Positions 24,729-34,413 of a stretch of 64,000 nt of DNA are shown in pieces. Position numbers and translations under genes: made by a program. The first letter of the stretch is position 1. Each line of letters begins with the position of its first letter. This stretch comes from HXMU1420-2 sp034670145. Its GTDB lineage: Bacteria > Pseudomonadota > Alphaproteobacteria > Rhodobacterales > Rhodobacteraceae. Location: contig JAXMOA010000001.1 of NCBI GenBank assembly GCA_034670145.1, forward strand, positions 124,001 to 188,000, read 5' to 3'. Under the pieces are notes generated by a model. It saw only the letters and a list, made by a program, of their open reading frames with translations. It did not search any database and was not told the DNA's origin.

Positions 24729-27002
24729 TTAGCCATATTGGGTGACTGGTGTGCCTGAAATCGCCGCCATGTTCAAAAGACCACGCGCGGTGATGGATGT
24801 CGATACGATATGCACCCGATTGCCCATCCCCATCAGGATCGGCCCGACCTCCAAGCCGCTGGCCTTGGACTTGAGAATGTTGCGCACACCACTTGCGGCA
24901 TCTGCATGGGCAAAAATCAACACATTGGCCGGCCCCTGCAACCTGGATTGCGGGAACAGGCGTTGGCGCAGTTCGGGGTCCAAGGCCGTGTCCACGTTCA
25001 TTTCGCCCTCATAGGAAAAACTGCGCTCCCTGGAGTCCAGAATTTCGACCGCCGCACGTAAACGCGGACCCGAGCCGTGGTCCTGATTGCCAAACTGAGA
25101 CTGCGAGCACAGGGCGATGGCTGGCTCTAACCCAAAGCGGCGCACGTGTCGTGCGGCCCCTTCGGCGATCTGAGCCAGCTCCTCTGGCGATGGGCTTTGA
25201 TGGACATGAGTGTCAGCAATAAAGAGCGGGCCGTCCTCCATGATCATCAAAGACAATGCGCCTTGCGGGTGCCGGTCCTCATCAGCCAGCACCTGCGAGA
25301 CATAGTTCAGATGCCAGCGGAACTCTCCAAAGGTGCCGCAGATCAGACTGTCGGCCTCTCCCCGATGCACCATGACAGCACCAATGGCGGTCGAATTGGT
25401 GCGCATGATCGCCTTGGCCAGGTCCGGCGTCACCCCACGCCGCTGCATGATTTCATGGTAGGTGTTCCAATAGTCGAAATAGCGCGGGTCATTTTCCGGG
25501 TTCACGATGCGAAAATCGCGATCTGGCCGGATCTCCAGACCATAGCGGTCACAACGCGCATTGATGACATCCGGGCGGCCAATCAGGATCGGCGTTTCGG
25601 TGGTTTCCTCCAAAATCGCCTGTGCCGCACGCAGCACCCGCTCGTCCTCGCCCTCGGCAAACACGATCCGCCGGGATGCGGCCGCTGCGGCCTCGAACAC
25701 GGGACGCATGATCAGGGCTGATTTGAATACGGTCTGCTCCAGTTTCGCTTCATATGCCTGGGGATCCTGCAATGGGCGGCTGGCCACGCCACTGTCCATC
25801 GCGGCCTTGGCCACAGCGGCCGACACCACCCCAACCAGACGGGGATCAAAGGGTTTCGGAATCAGATAGTCAGGGCCGAATGTCAGCTGTTCACCGCGAT
25901 AGGCGGCTGCGGCCTCGGCGCTGGTTGTGGCGCGGGCCAGTTCGGCGATCCCGTCGATACAGGCCAGTTGCATTTCATCGTTGATCTCGGTCGCCCCGAC
26001 ATCCAAAGCCCCGCGAAAGATGAATGGGAAACACAGCACATTATTGACCTGATTGGGAAAATCACTGCGGCCCGTGGCGATAATGGCATCGGGCGCCACC
26101 GCGCGGGCGTCTTCTGGCATGATTTCCGGATTGGGGTTGGCCAGCGCAAAGATGATCGGTTGAGAGGTCATGCGCTTCACCTGCTCGGGGCGCAGCACAT
26201 TGGGCCCGGAAAGGCCCAGAAACATGTCGGCGCCGTCGATCACATCGTCCAGCGAGCGTAACTCTGTGTCCTGCGCAAAGGCGACTTTGGTCGGGTTCAT
26301 GTCAACCTCTCGGCCCTTGTAGACCAGACCGTGCAGGTCGCAGAGCCAGACGTTTTCACGTTTGACCCCAAGCTTGAGCAGCATGTTGAGGCAGGCAATG
26401 CCCGCCGCCCCGCCGCCGGTCGATACGATCTTGATATCCTCGAACGCCTTGCCAACTACATGCAATGCGTTTTTGGCCGCCGCGCCGACGACGATGGCAG
26501 TGCCGTGCTGGTCGTCGTGAAAAACCGGAATGTTCATGCGTTCGCGGCAAATCCGCTCGACCACAAAACAATCAGGCGCCTTGATGTCTTCGAGGTTGAT
26601 CGCACCAAAGGTCGGCCCCAGCGCGCATACGATATCGGCCAGTTTCTCTGGGTCGGTTTCATCCACTTCGATGTCAAAACAGTCGATATCCGCGAATTTC
26701 TTGAACAGAACCGCCTTGCCTTCCATCACCGGTTTTGAGGCCAGCGCCCCAATGTTCCCCAGGCCCAGCACCGCCGTACCATTGGAAATCACCGCCACCA
26801 GGTTCCCTCGGGACGTGTAGAGCGCGGCATTGGCCGGATCGTCCCGAATCTCCAGGCATGCCTCTGCCACACCGGGGGAATAGGCCCGCGACAAATCGCG
26901 ACCGTTGGCCATGGGCTTGGTTGCGCGAATCTCAAGTTTTCCTGGCTTGGGAAAGGCGTGATAGTTCAACGCAGCCTGGCGCAGCGACTGTTTCTCGGAC
27001 AT
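24729..27002 (-). CDS. maeB: NADP-dependent malic enzyme with phosphotransacetylase domain
   Basis: A 757-residue cytosolic enzyme that decarboxylates malate to pyruvate with NADP reduction. Residues 1 to about 430 are the malic enzyme part, including RAYSPGVAEACLEI, FHDDQHGTAIV and the Rossmann motif VSTGGGAAGIACL. Residues about 435-757 resemble phosphotransacetylase, a fusion typical of bacterial MaeB, where the second domain is regulatory (acetyl-CoA inhibition). GGGAG lies 8 bases before the ATG. It is upstream of prpE on the same strand, so the two may share control of C3/C4 flow. Confidence 0.93.
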   Translation of the reverse strand: MSEKQSLRQAALNYHAFPKPGKLEIRATKPMANGRDLSRAYSPGVAEACLEIRDDPANAALYTSRGNLVAVISNGTAVLGLGNIGALASKPVMEGKAVLFKKFADIDCFDIEVDETDPEKLADIVCALGPTFGAINLEDIKAPDCFVVERICRERMNIPVFHDDQHGTAIVVGAAAKNALHVVGKAFEDIKIVSTGGGAAGIACLNMLLKLGVKRENVWLCDLHGLVYKGREVDMNPTKVAFAQDTELRSLDDVIDGADMFLGLSGPNVLRPEQVKRMTSQPIIFALANPNPEIMPEDARAVAPDAIIATGRSDFPNQVNNVLCFPFIFRGALDVGATEINDEMQLACIDGIAELARATTSAEAAAAYRGEQLTFGPDYLIPKPFDPRLVGVVSAAVAKAAMDSGVASRPLQDPQAYEAKLEQTVFKSALIMRPVFEAAAAASRRIVFAEGEDERVLRAAQAILEETTETPILIGRPDVINARCDRYGLEIRPDRDFRIVNPENDPRYFDYWNTYHEIMQRRGVTPDLAKAIMRTNSTAIGAVMVHRGEADSLICGTFGEFRWHLNYVSQVLADEDRHPQGALSLMIMEDGPLFIADTHVHQSPSPEELAQIAEGAARHVRRFGLEPAIALCSQSQFGNQDHGSGPRLRAAVEILDSRERSFSYEGEMNVDTALDPELRQRLFPQSRLQGPANVLIFAHADAASGVRNILKSKASGLEVGPILMGMGNRVHIVSTSITARGLLNMAAISGTPVTQYG

Positions 27003-27026
27003 CTGAGACTCCCTCGGAAAATGTAA

Positions 27027-27038
27027 TTTAATATTAAA
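27027..27038. promoter_or_regulatory. AT-only palindrome in the maeB/VOC-cupin divergent promoter region
   Basis: TTTAATATTAAA is a perfect palindrome about 25 bases upstream of the maeB start, in the gap 27003-27145 shared by two divergent genes. CTTGCAAA at 27094-27101 in the same gap resembles the sites upstream of prpE. Either could be a promoter or operator element; neither is proven. Confidence 0.35.
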
Positions 27039-27145
27039 CTAGTTTTTGCCACGGGGCCATTCCTGATTTGCCTGCGCCCCCTGTTTCGCATGGCTTGCAA
27101 ATCGCCCGGCACAAGGTCACTCTCGATCCTATCACGAGGTGCTCC

Positions 27146-28237
27146 ATGTCAGATACAATTGCAGAAGTCCGGTTGCCAACACATGAACTGCGGGATGACC
27201 TGCCGTTTTTCACCAAGGTTCTGGGGATGCGGCTGGATATGATTTATCCGGCTGATGACCCTTCGATTGCGGTATTTTCCGGCCACGGATTGCGCGTGCG
27301 TGTTGAAAAAGATGCCCCTGACCCGCCCGGCACGATCCGCATACTGACCGATGACCCAGAGGGTTTTGCCCAGGGCCAGCGCGTTTTGCAGGCCCCTAAC
27401 GGCACGAGGATCGAGATCGAGGAGCGTAATCCGCCGTTGGTCTTGCCTGAAACGCGCCATTCCTTTGTCGTGCGCCGTCTGGCGGATCAGGCGCCCTGGG
27501 TGATTGGGCGGGCTGGAATGAACTACCGTGACCTGGTGCCCGACCGGTTGGGTGGTGCGATGATTGCCAGCCATATCCGCATTCCGGATGGCGGACCGGT
27601 GCCAGACATGGTGCATTACCATCGCGTCGGATTTCAGCTGATCTTTTGCATCCACGGCTGGGTCGATGTGCTGTACGAAGATCAGGGCGGGCTTTTGCGC
27701 CTGACCGCAGGCGATTGCTTTATCCAGCCGCCGGAAATCCGCCATCGCGTGATGGAGGCGAGCGATGATTTGCAGGTCATCGAAATTGGCGTGCCAGCCG
27801 ATCATGTGACCGAGATTGATCACGAGATGACCCTGCCAACCGACACTTTGCGGCCAGACCGCGAATGGCAAGGTCAGCGGTTTGTCCACAATCTGGCCGC
27901 TGATGCAGAGTGGCAGCGATTCCGTTTGCCCGGCTATATCTGTCGCGACACGTCGATTTCGGAAAACACCGGAACGGTTGCCGGTGTGCAGGTTGTGCGC
28001 CGGGGTGAGGGCACACCGGTTTGGGCCACGCATGAGTGCGATATCCTGTTCGGCTTTGTCATGGGGGGCACCGTCACCCTGGAAGGAGAAGGGCGGGATC
28101 CCTTTGCGCTGGAAACGGGTGATGCCTATGTGATCCCGCCGGGAATGCGCACACGGCTCAGTGACCCGTCCGACGACATCGAGATCCTCGAAGTCACGCT
28201 GCCCGGAGCCTTTCAGACACATGTTGAGGACAAATGA
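27146..28237 (+). CDS. VOC domain-bicupin fusion protein
   Basis: A 363-residue protein in three parts: an N-terminal glyoxalase/VOC-like module (MSDTIAEVRLPTHELRDDLP, FFTKVLGMRLDMIYP), a first cupin (about 150-235, with HYHRVGFQLIFCIHGWVDV) and a second cupin (about 270-350, ending GDAYVIPPGMRT). The His-containing first cupin could bind a metal. GAGG is about 8 bases before ATG 27146. Its 3' end overlaps cdd by 4 bases, so it is the first gene of the nucleoside salvage operon. Its reaction is unknown. Confidence 0.8.
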   Translation: MSDTIAEVRLPTHELRDDLPFFTKVLGMRLDMIYPADDPSIAVFSGHGLRVRVEKDAPDPPGTIRILTDDPEGFAQGQRVLQAPNGTRIEIEERNPPLVLPETRHSFVVRRLADQAPWVIGRAGMNYRDLVPDRLGGAMIASHIRIPDGGPVPDMVHYHRVGFQLIFCIHGWVDVLYEDQGGLLRLTAGDCFIQPPEIRHRVMEASDDLQVIEIGVPADHVTEIDHEMTLPTDTLRPDREWQGQRFVHNLAADAEWQRFRLPGYICRDTSISENTGTVAGVQVVRRGEGTPVWATHECDILFGFVMGGTVTLEGEGRDPFALETGDAYVIPPGMRTRLSDPSDDIEILEVTLPGAFQTHVEDK

Positions 28238-28626
28238 CCCTAAAAGATAACGCGCTGACAGTTCGGGAACGGGCCTATGCGCCCTATTCCAATTTCAAGG
28301 TCGGGGCAGCCATCCGGGGCGCCTCGGGCCAGATCTATGCCGGCTGCAACGTAGAGAATGTGGCCTACCCCGAAGGCACATGTGCCGAGGCAGGGGCCAT
28401 CGCAGCCATGGTCGCTGCCGGTGAAACCGAGTTGACAGAGGTTTACGTGGTTGCCGGATCCCCGGCGCCTGTGCCCCCTTGCGGCGGGTGCCGCCAAAAG
28501 CTGGCGGAATTCGGCAAGGGCGATGTCGCGGTCACTCTGGCCACAACCGCGGGAACCGAAGAGCACACCACAATCGCCGCCCTGCTGCCAGGTGCCTTTG
28601 ACGCGGGACATATGGAAGGGACCTGA
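28234..28626 (+). CDS. cdd: Cytidine deaminase
   Basis: A 130-residue homotetrameric-type cytidine deaminase that converts cytidine and deoxycytidine to uridine forms. The zinc and catalytic motif is GTCAEAGAIAAM (Cys-Ala-Glu) and the two further zinc cysteines are in PPCGGCRQKL. Substrate contacts CNVENVAYPEG are present. It overlaps the gene before it by 4 bases and is followed 4 bases later by deoA, so the order cdd-deoA-deoB forms a salvage operon for pyrimidine nucleosides. Confidence 0.94.
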   Translation: MTLKDNALTVRERAYAPYSNFKVGAAIRGASGQIYAGCNVENVAYPEGTCAEAGAIAAMVAAGETELTEVYVVAGSPAPVPPCGGCRQKLAEFGKGDVAVTLATTAGTEEHTTIAALLPGAFDAGHMEGT

Positions 28627-28630
28627 GATT

Positions 28631-29935
28631 TTGGATGCACGCAAGATCATCGCCAAACTGAGAAAAGGCCAGACTCCGGACGCGGATGAACTGCGTTGGT
28701 TCGCAAACGGACTGGCGGATATGACCGTAAGCGATGCACAGGCCGGTGCCTTTGCCATGGCTGTTTGCCTGAACGGCCTGGGCAGCCAGGGGCGCGCCGA
28801 TCTGACCCTGGCCATGCGAGACACCGGTTCGGTCCTGGAATGGAATCTGGACGGACCGGTCGTCGACAAACATTCGACAGGTGGTGTGGGCGATTGCCTG
28901 TCGCTGGTGCTGGCGCCTGCGCTGGCCGCCTGTGGGGTCTATGTGCCCATGATCTCGGGAAGGGGCCTGGGGCATACCGGCGGCACACTGGACAAGCTGG
29001 AGGCAATCCCCGGGGTTTCAACCTCGGCTGGGGATGGGCGGTTGTTGCAGATCACGCGCACCGCTGGCTGTGCGATTGTTGGTGCGAGCGCCGAGATCGC
29101 TCCGGCGGACCGGCGTTTGTATGCCATCCGCGATGTCACCTCGACCGTGGAAAGCCTGGATTTGATCACCGCCTCGATCCTGTCCAAAAAGCTGGCCGCC
29201 GCGCCGGATGCCTTGGTGTTGGACGTCAAGGTCGGCTCTGGCGCCTTCATGAAGACCGAGCAAGAGGCGCAGGCCCTGGCCACTGCCCTGACCGAAACGG
29301 CCAATACCGCTGGCTGTCCGACCACGGCCATCATCACCGACATGAACCAGCCACTGGCCCCTGCCCTGGGCAACGCGCTGGAGATCGCCGAGACGATGCG
29401 CGTTCTGACGGGGGAACAGGCCGGTCCGATGGTTGAACTGGCCGCAGCACTTGGCGGGGTTGTTCTGACCGACGCCAAGGCAGCCATCGACGTGCAGGAC
29501 GGGGCCAATCGGGTCTATGCTGCCATACGCGATGGTAAGGCGGCCGAATGTTTCGGACGTATGATTGCCGCCCAGGGCGGCCCGTTGAGCTTTGTAGAGG
29601 ACTGGTCGCGTTTTCTGCCCGAAGCCAATGTGATCCGCGAGGTGCGGGCACCCCGGGACGGCTATATCACCGCGATCGAGGGTGAGGCGCTGGGTCTGGC
29701 GGTGGTTCAACTGGGCGGCGGGCGTCAGGTGGAAACGGATTCGGTTGATCCATCGGTCGGACTATCCGGTCTGGTGCGGATCGGAGATCAGATCACGGCC
29801 GGGCAACCGTTAGGTTTTGTGCATGCCGTGCGCGAAGACGCGGCGCGGATCGCGGAACGGGCGGTGGTTGCCGCAATCTCGATCGGCCCCGAACCCACAG
29901 AGCCCCCCGCCCTGTTCAAAGAGCGCATCGGCTGA
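28631..29935 (+). CDS. deoA: Thymidine phosphorylase
   Basis: A 434-residue enzyme splitting thymidine or deoxyuridine with phosphate to give the base and deoxyribose-1-phosphate. The phosphate-binding motif DKHSTGGVGD and the glycine-rich MISGRGLGHTGGTLDKLE are intact. I use TTG 28631 as start: family proteins begin with a DARxIIxxLR-type segment, and AGGGA lies about 11 bases upstream, while the longer open frame runs back through cdd. The stop overlaps the deoB start (TGATG). Confidence 0.92.
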   Translation: MDARKIIAKLRKGQTPDADELRWFANGLADMTVSDAQAGAFAMAVCLNGLGSQGRADLTLAMRDTGSVLEWNLDGPVVDKHSTGGVGDCLSLVLAPALAACGVYVPMISGRGLGHTGGTLDKLEAIPGVSTSAGDGRLLQITRTAGCAIVGASAEIAPADRRLYAIRDVTSTVESLDLITASILSKKLAAAPDALVLDVKVGSGAFMKTEQEAQALATALTETANTAGCPTTAIITDMNQPLAPALGNALEIAETMRVLTGEQAGPMVELAAALGGVVLTDAKAAIDVQDGANRVYAAIRDGKAAECFGRMIAAQGGPLSFVEDWSRFLPEANVIREVRAPRDGYITAIEGEALGLAVVQLGGGRQVETDSVDPSVGLSGLVRIGDQITAGQPLGFVHAVREDAARIAERAVVAAISIGPEPTEPPALFKERIG

Positions 29936-31134
29936 TGGCACGGGCATTTTTGGTCGTCATGGATTCCGTCGGGATTGGCGGAGCACCGGATGCCCACCAG
30001 TTTTACAATGGAGATGTGCCGGATACTGGCGCCAATACGGTGCTGCATATCGCCCAAAGCCGCGCCAGCGAAGGCACAGTAGGGTCATTGCATCTGCCAA
30101 ACCTCAATCGTTTGGGGCTGGGCGCGGCGCTGGAACTGGCATGTGGCGAACTGGCGCCGGGGCTGCCGCCTGTGGCCGAGGGATGCTGGGGGGCCGCCAC
30201 CGAGGTGTCGCCCGGCAAAGACACGCCATCCGGCCATTGGGAGCTGGCCGGCCTCCCTGTGCCCTGGGACTGGCATTACTTCCCCGATGTGACACCGGCC
30301 TTTCCTGCGGATCTGTCACGCATTGTGGCCGAGGCTGCGGGCACAGAGGGTATCCTGGGGGATTGCCATGCGTCGGGAACCGAGATCATCGCCAGATTGG
30401 GTCAGGAGCACCTGCGCACGGGTTGGCCGATCTGCTATACTTCTGCTGACAGCGTGTTTCAGATCGCCGCCCATGAAGAGAGCTTTGGGTTGCAGCGTCT
30501 GCTGACGTTGTGCCAGGCCGTCGCGCCGCATTTGCACGCGATGAAGGTGGGCCGTGTGATTGCCCGCCCTTTTGTCGGCTCGGTCGAGGCCGGGTTTGAG
30601 CGAACGGGCAACCGACGTGACTATGCCATACAGCCTCCGGCTGCGCTGCTGACCAACTGGGTGCAGGACGCAGGGCGGATGGTTTATGGGGTCGGCAAGA
30701 TCGGCGATATCCTGACCATGCAGGGTATTGATGATCTGCGCAAAGGCCCGGATCGCGTCCTGATGCAGCATCTGGCCGATCTGGTTGACACCGCGCAGGA
30801 TGGCAGCCTGACCTTTGCCAATTTTGTAGAATTCGACAGCCTGTTCGGGCATCGCCGGGATGTTCGCGGCTATGCGGAACAGTTGGAATGGTTTGACGCA
30901 AGCATTGGTGAAATTCTGCCCCGCCTGCGCCCGGATGACTGTTTGGTCCTGACGGCAGATCATGGCAATGATCCGACCTGGATCGGCACGGACCATACAC
31001 GCGAACGGGTGCCCGTGCTGGTCGCCGGCAAAGAAACAGGATCGTTCGGTCATATCGCTTTTGCCGATGTCGCCGCATCAATTGCCGCGCATCTTGGCGT
31101 CCCGCACCAAGGCCCCGGGCGCCCTGCGTTCTGA
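29935..31134 (+). CDS. deoB: Phosphopentomutase
   Basis: A 399-residue metalloenzyme of the alkaline phosphatase superfamily that converts deoxyribose-1-phosphate to the 5-phosphate, the step after DeoA. Metal ligands are in VVMDSVGIGGAPDA, VSPGKDTPSGHWE (phospho-threonine site), FVEFDSLFGHRRD and LTADHGNDPTW. The ATG overlaps the deoA stop by one base. No deoC is present in the window, so the aldolase must lie elsewhere. A GC-rich hairpin follows at 31148-31177. Confidence 0.94.
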   Translation: MARAFLVVMDSVGIGGAPDAHQFYNGDVPDTGANTVLHIAQSRASEGTVGSLHLPNLNRLGLGAALELACGELAPGLPPVAEGCWGAATEVSPGKDTPSGHWELAGLPVPWDWHYFPDVTPAFPADLSRIVAEAAGTEGILGDCHASGTEIIARLGQEHLRTGWPICYTSADSVFQIAAHEESFGLQRLLTLCQAVAPHLHAMKVGRVIARPFVGSVEAGFERTGNRRDYAIQPPAALLTNWVQDAGRMVYGVGKIGDILTMQGIDDLRKGPDRVLMQHLADLVDTAQDGSLTFANFVEFDSLFGHRRDVRGYAEQLEWFDASIGEILPRLRPDDCLVLTADHGNDPTWIGTDHTRERVPVLVAGKETGSFGHIAFADVAASIAAHLGVPHQGPGRPAF

Positions 31135-31147
31135 ACACAGCCTCTGG

Positions 31148-31177
31148 TTTGCCGGCCGTTTTACAAAGGCCGGCAAA
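31148..31177. terminator. Hairpin between convergent deoB and valS
   Basis: TTTGCCGGCC and GGCCGGCAAA form a perfect 10-bp stem with a 10-base loop, 13 bases after deoB and 15 bases before the valS end on the opposite strand. There is no T-tract beyond the TTT/AAA ends, so it is at best a weak bidirectional terminator. Confidence 0.6.
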
Positions 31178-31192
31178 CTGAGGGTCGTCAAA

Positions 31193-34100
31193 TCAGCCCA
31201 ACTCGGCCAAACGGGCGACGGCCTCGGACAGGCGGGTTTCTTCTTCTTCGCGCGCGGACAGGTTTGCGCGGGTCTCTTCGACCACCTCTGGCGGGGCACT
31301 GTCCATGAATTTTGGGTTCTTCAGCCGTCCGCGCAATCCGCCCAGCTCTTTGCCCAGTTTTTGCAAGCTCTTTTCCAGCCGCGCCTTTTCCTGGGCCACG
31401 TCGATAATATCGGCCAGAGGCAAGGCAAAGGTGCCCCCTGCAACGGTGATGGTTGCACTGCCCTTGGGCGCGACATCTGCGGGCGTCAAAGCCTCAATTC
31501 CGGCCTCTCGATCACGCAGGATTATGGTTTCGTTGCGAGCCCAGGCCGCCTGGCCGGTTGCATCCAGAGACAGGCTCAACAATTGCGCCTTGAGCGATTT
31601 CGGCACATTCATTTCGCCCCGGATGCTGCGGACCTTTTCGATCACATCGCGGACCCAGCGCATTTCTGCGATCGCGGCCTCATCCACCAGTTCAGCGCCG
31701 TATTCAGGCCAATCCGCATGCACCAAAGGTTTGTCGCGGGTCCCTGACAGGCCCCAGATTTCCTCGGTGATGAAGGGCATGATCGGATGCAGCATCTTGA
31801 GCAACTGATCCAGCGCCCAGCCCATAACCGCGCGGGTTTCTGGCCCTGCATCGGTATCAAACAGGGTTTTGGAGAACTCCAGATACCAGTCGCAATAGGT
31901 ATAGGTCGCCGCATAAAGCGTGCTGGCCGCGTCGTTGAAACGGTAGCTGTCCAGAGCTTCGTCCACAGCCATCCGCGTGCGCGCCATCTCTCCGACGATC
32001 CATTTGTTCGCCGTCGCGCTCAGCGGTTGCCCCGGCTGCCAGCGATCCTGGGCGAACACGCCGTTCATCTCGGCAAAGCGCGATGCGTTCCACAGTTTGG
32101 TGCCAAAGTTGCGGTAGCCGGTGATGCGATCCTTGCTCAGCTTGAGCACACCGCCAATGGCCGCCATGGACGCATTGGTAAAGCGCAGGGCGTCGGCGCC
32201 GAATTCGTCGACGATATCCAGCGGGTCGATCACATTGCCTGTGGTCTTGGACATCTTCTTGCCCTTCTCGTCGCGGACAAGCTGGTGCAGATAGACGGTG
32301 TGAAACGGGTTTTGACCCACGACGGCCTGTTGCATCATGATCATGCGGGCCACCCAGAAGAACAGAATGTCCTGTCCGGTGATCAGGACATCGGTGGGGA
32401 AATACCGTTCCAACGCCTCGGTTTCTGCGGGCCAGCCGAGGGTACCAATGGGCCAAAGGCCTGAGGAGAACCAGGTATCGAGGACGTCAGGCTCCCTGTA
32501 CAAAGTTACAACGACGTCAGTTTCATCAAAATTGACCAACGGCACTGCGGCAAGTCTATCCTCACCTCCTGCGATTTGGCCGATCAGTGACTCCTGAAGA
32601 GTTTGTAACTCTATGAATTCAATGCGAACGTTTTTGCCAGTTTGTGCCGAGTAGTACTCAATTGCCCTTCTAGCTACGTCCTCTTCGTTTGAGCCGCAAA
32701 ACTGTTGGGAACTTGCCAATACATTTACCAGACCAGCCGGGCCACTGATGTCTGAAGGCCCATACCACACCGGGATCTGATGGCCCCACCACAGCTGACG
32801 CGAAATGCACCAGGGTTCGATGTTTTCCAGCCAGTGATAATAGGTCTTTTCGCCCGATTCTGGCAAAATGCGGATCTCGCCATTGCGCACAGCATCCAGC
32901 GCAGGGCCGACGATCTTGTCGGTATCGACGAACCATTGATCCGTCAGCATCGGCTCGACAACAACCTTGGAGCGGTCGGCAAAGGGCTGCATGATCAGTT
33001 TGGACTCGACCAAGGGCACGGCGGTGACTTCTGGCGCTTCTTCGCCCTTTTTCAACTTTACAGGGGCGCCCAGACGCGGATCGTCCGATTGAGTCATTAC
33101 GGCCAGACCTTCGGCGGTAATCTCGCGCACAACCTGCTCGCGAGCCTCGAACCGGTCCAAGCCGCGCAGGTGATCCGGAATCAGATTGACTGAATCGGCC
33201 TCGGCCTCCGACAGGGTGCGATTGCCCTGCGCCACGTCCATTGCGATCTGGGCGGCCTGATCATAGGGCGTGCCATCCGCGCGCATGTGACCGCGTGTGT
33301 CCAGCAGGCGATACATCGGAATACCGCCCCGCTTGGCCACCTGATAGTCATTGAAATCATGCGCGCCGGTGATCTTTACCGCGCCAGAGCCAAAATCCTT
33401 GTCCGGGTATTCATCCGTGATGATCGGGATCAGGCGGCGATGTTCTTTGGGTCCGACGGGAATTTCACACAGCTGCCCCACAATCGAGGCATAGCGTTCA
33501 TCTGAGGGATGCACCGCGACGGCGCCGTCTCCCAACATGGTTTCAGGCCGGGTTGTCGCGATCGAAATGTAATCCCGCTGCTCTTGCAGGGTGATGTTTC
33601 CGTCTTCGTCTTTTTCCACATAGGTGTAGGTCGCACCGCCCGCGAGCGGATACTTGAAGTGCCACATATGGCCGGCGACTTCGATGTTTTCGACTTCGAG
33701 ATCGGAAATCGCGGTCTCGAAATGCGGATCCCAGTTCACCAGGCGTTTGCCGCGATAGATCAGGCCCTTTTCGTGCATGTCGACGAAAACCTTGATCACC
33801 GCGTCATGGAAGTTGGGAGAGTTTTCGTGACCCGTTTTCGGATCGCCCGGCGCGCCGGCCATTGTGAATGCGTTGCGGTCCCAATCGCAGGAACAGCCCA
33901 AGCGCTTGAGCTGTTCAATGATCGTGCCGCCATACTGGCCCTTCCATTCCCAGACCTTCTCCAGAAACTTTTCACGGCCCAGATCACGACGCCCCAAATT
34001 CCCCTGAGCCGCGAGCATCTTTTCGACCTGCAACTGCGTGGCGATGCCGGCATGGTCCTGCCCTGGCTGCCAGAGCGTGTGAAACCCCCGCATCCGGTGC

Positions 34101-34303
34101 CAGCGCGTCAGGATGTCCTGCAGCGTATTGTTAAAGGCATGCCCGACATGCAGCGCCCCTGTGACATTGGGCGGAGGGATCATCACACAGAAGCTTTCCT
34201 CACGAGAGGCATTGGCACCCGCGCGAAACGCGCCGGCCTGTTCCCATGCGCGATAGATACGGCCCTCGGCCTCTTTCGCGTTAAATGTCTTGTCCATCGC
34301 CAT
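31193..34303 (-). CDS. valS: Valyl-tRNA synthetase with an internal insertion
   Basis: A 1036-residue class I synthetase charging tRNA-Val. The HIGH-type motif is HVGH in NVTGALHVGHAFNN and the KMSKS-type motif is KKMSKTTGNV. The editing domain and the C-terminal coiled coil (about 970-1036) are present. Between IPVWYGP (about residue 511) and DVLDTWFSS (606) it has about 87 residues where E. coli has about 30. The insertion is encoded by visibly AT-richer DNA (about 32500-32755). The frame is intact, so the enzyme is probably functional. Confidence 0.95.
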   Translation of the reverse strand: MAMDKTFNAKEAEGRIYRAWEQAGAFRAGANASREESFCVMIPPPNVTGALHVGHAFNNTLQDILTRWHRMRGFHTLWQPGQDHAGIATQLQVEKMLAAQGNLGRRDLGREKFLEKVWEWKGQYGGTIIEQLKRLGCSCDWDRNAFTMAGAPGDPKTGHENSPNFHDAVIKVFVDMHEKGLIYRGKRLVNWDPHFETAISDLEVENIEVAGHMWHFKYPLAGGATYTYVEKDEDGNITLQEQRDYISIATTRPETMLGDGAVAVHPSDERYASIVGQLCEIPVGPKEHRRLIPIITDEYPDKDFGSGAVKITGAHDFNDYQVAKRGGIPMYRLLDTRGHMRADGTPYDQAAQIAMDVAQGNRTLSEAEADSVNLIPDHLRGLDRFEAREQVVREITAEGLAVMTQSDDPRLGAPVKLKKGEEAPEVTAVPLVESKLIMQPFADRSKVVVEPMLTDQWFVDTDKIVGPALDAVRNGEIRILPESGEKTYYHWLENIEPWCISRQLWWGHQIPVWYGPSDISGPAGLVNVLASSQQFCGSNEEDVARRAIEYYSAQTGKNVRIEFIELQTLQESLIGQIAGGEDRLAAVPLVNFDETDVVVTLYREPDVLDTWFSSGLWPIGTLGWPAETEALERYFPTDVLITGQDILFFWVARMIMMQQAVVGQNPFHTVYLHQLVRDEKGKKMSKTTGNVIDPLDIVDEFGADALRFTNASMAAIGGVLKLSKDRITGYRNFGTKLWNASRFAEMNGVFAQDRWQPGQPLSATANKWIVGEMARTRMAVDEALDSYRFNDAASTLYAATYTYCDWYLEFSKTLFDTDAGPETRAVMGWALDQLLKMLHPIMPFITEEIWGLSGTRDKPLVHADWPEYGAELVDEAAIAEMRWVRDVIEKVRSIRGEMNVPKSLKAQLLSLSLDATGQAAWARNETIILRDREAGIEALTPADVAPKGSATITVAGGTFALPLADIIDVAQEKARLEKSLQKLGKELGGLRGRLKNPKFMDSAPPEVVEETRANLSAREEEETRLSEAVARLAELG

Positions 34304-34413
34304 GGCGGTGATCCCCTTTTGGTCTCGGACCGTTTAGCGAACCGCGCCGCGAAGGGGAAGAGCAGCTGGAATGACGCCTTGCCCGGTGGCCGCCTGGCGG
34401 TAATTTTATTGCC

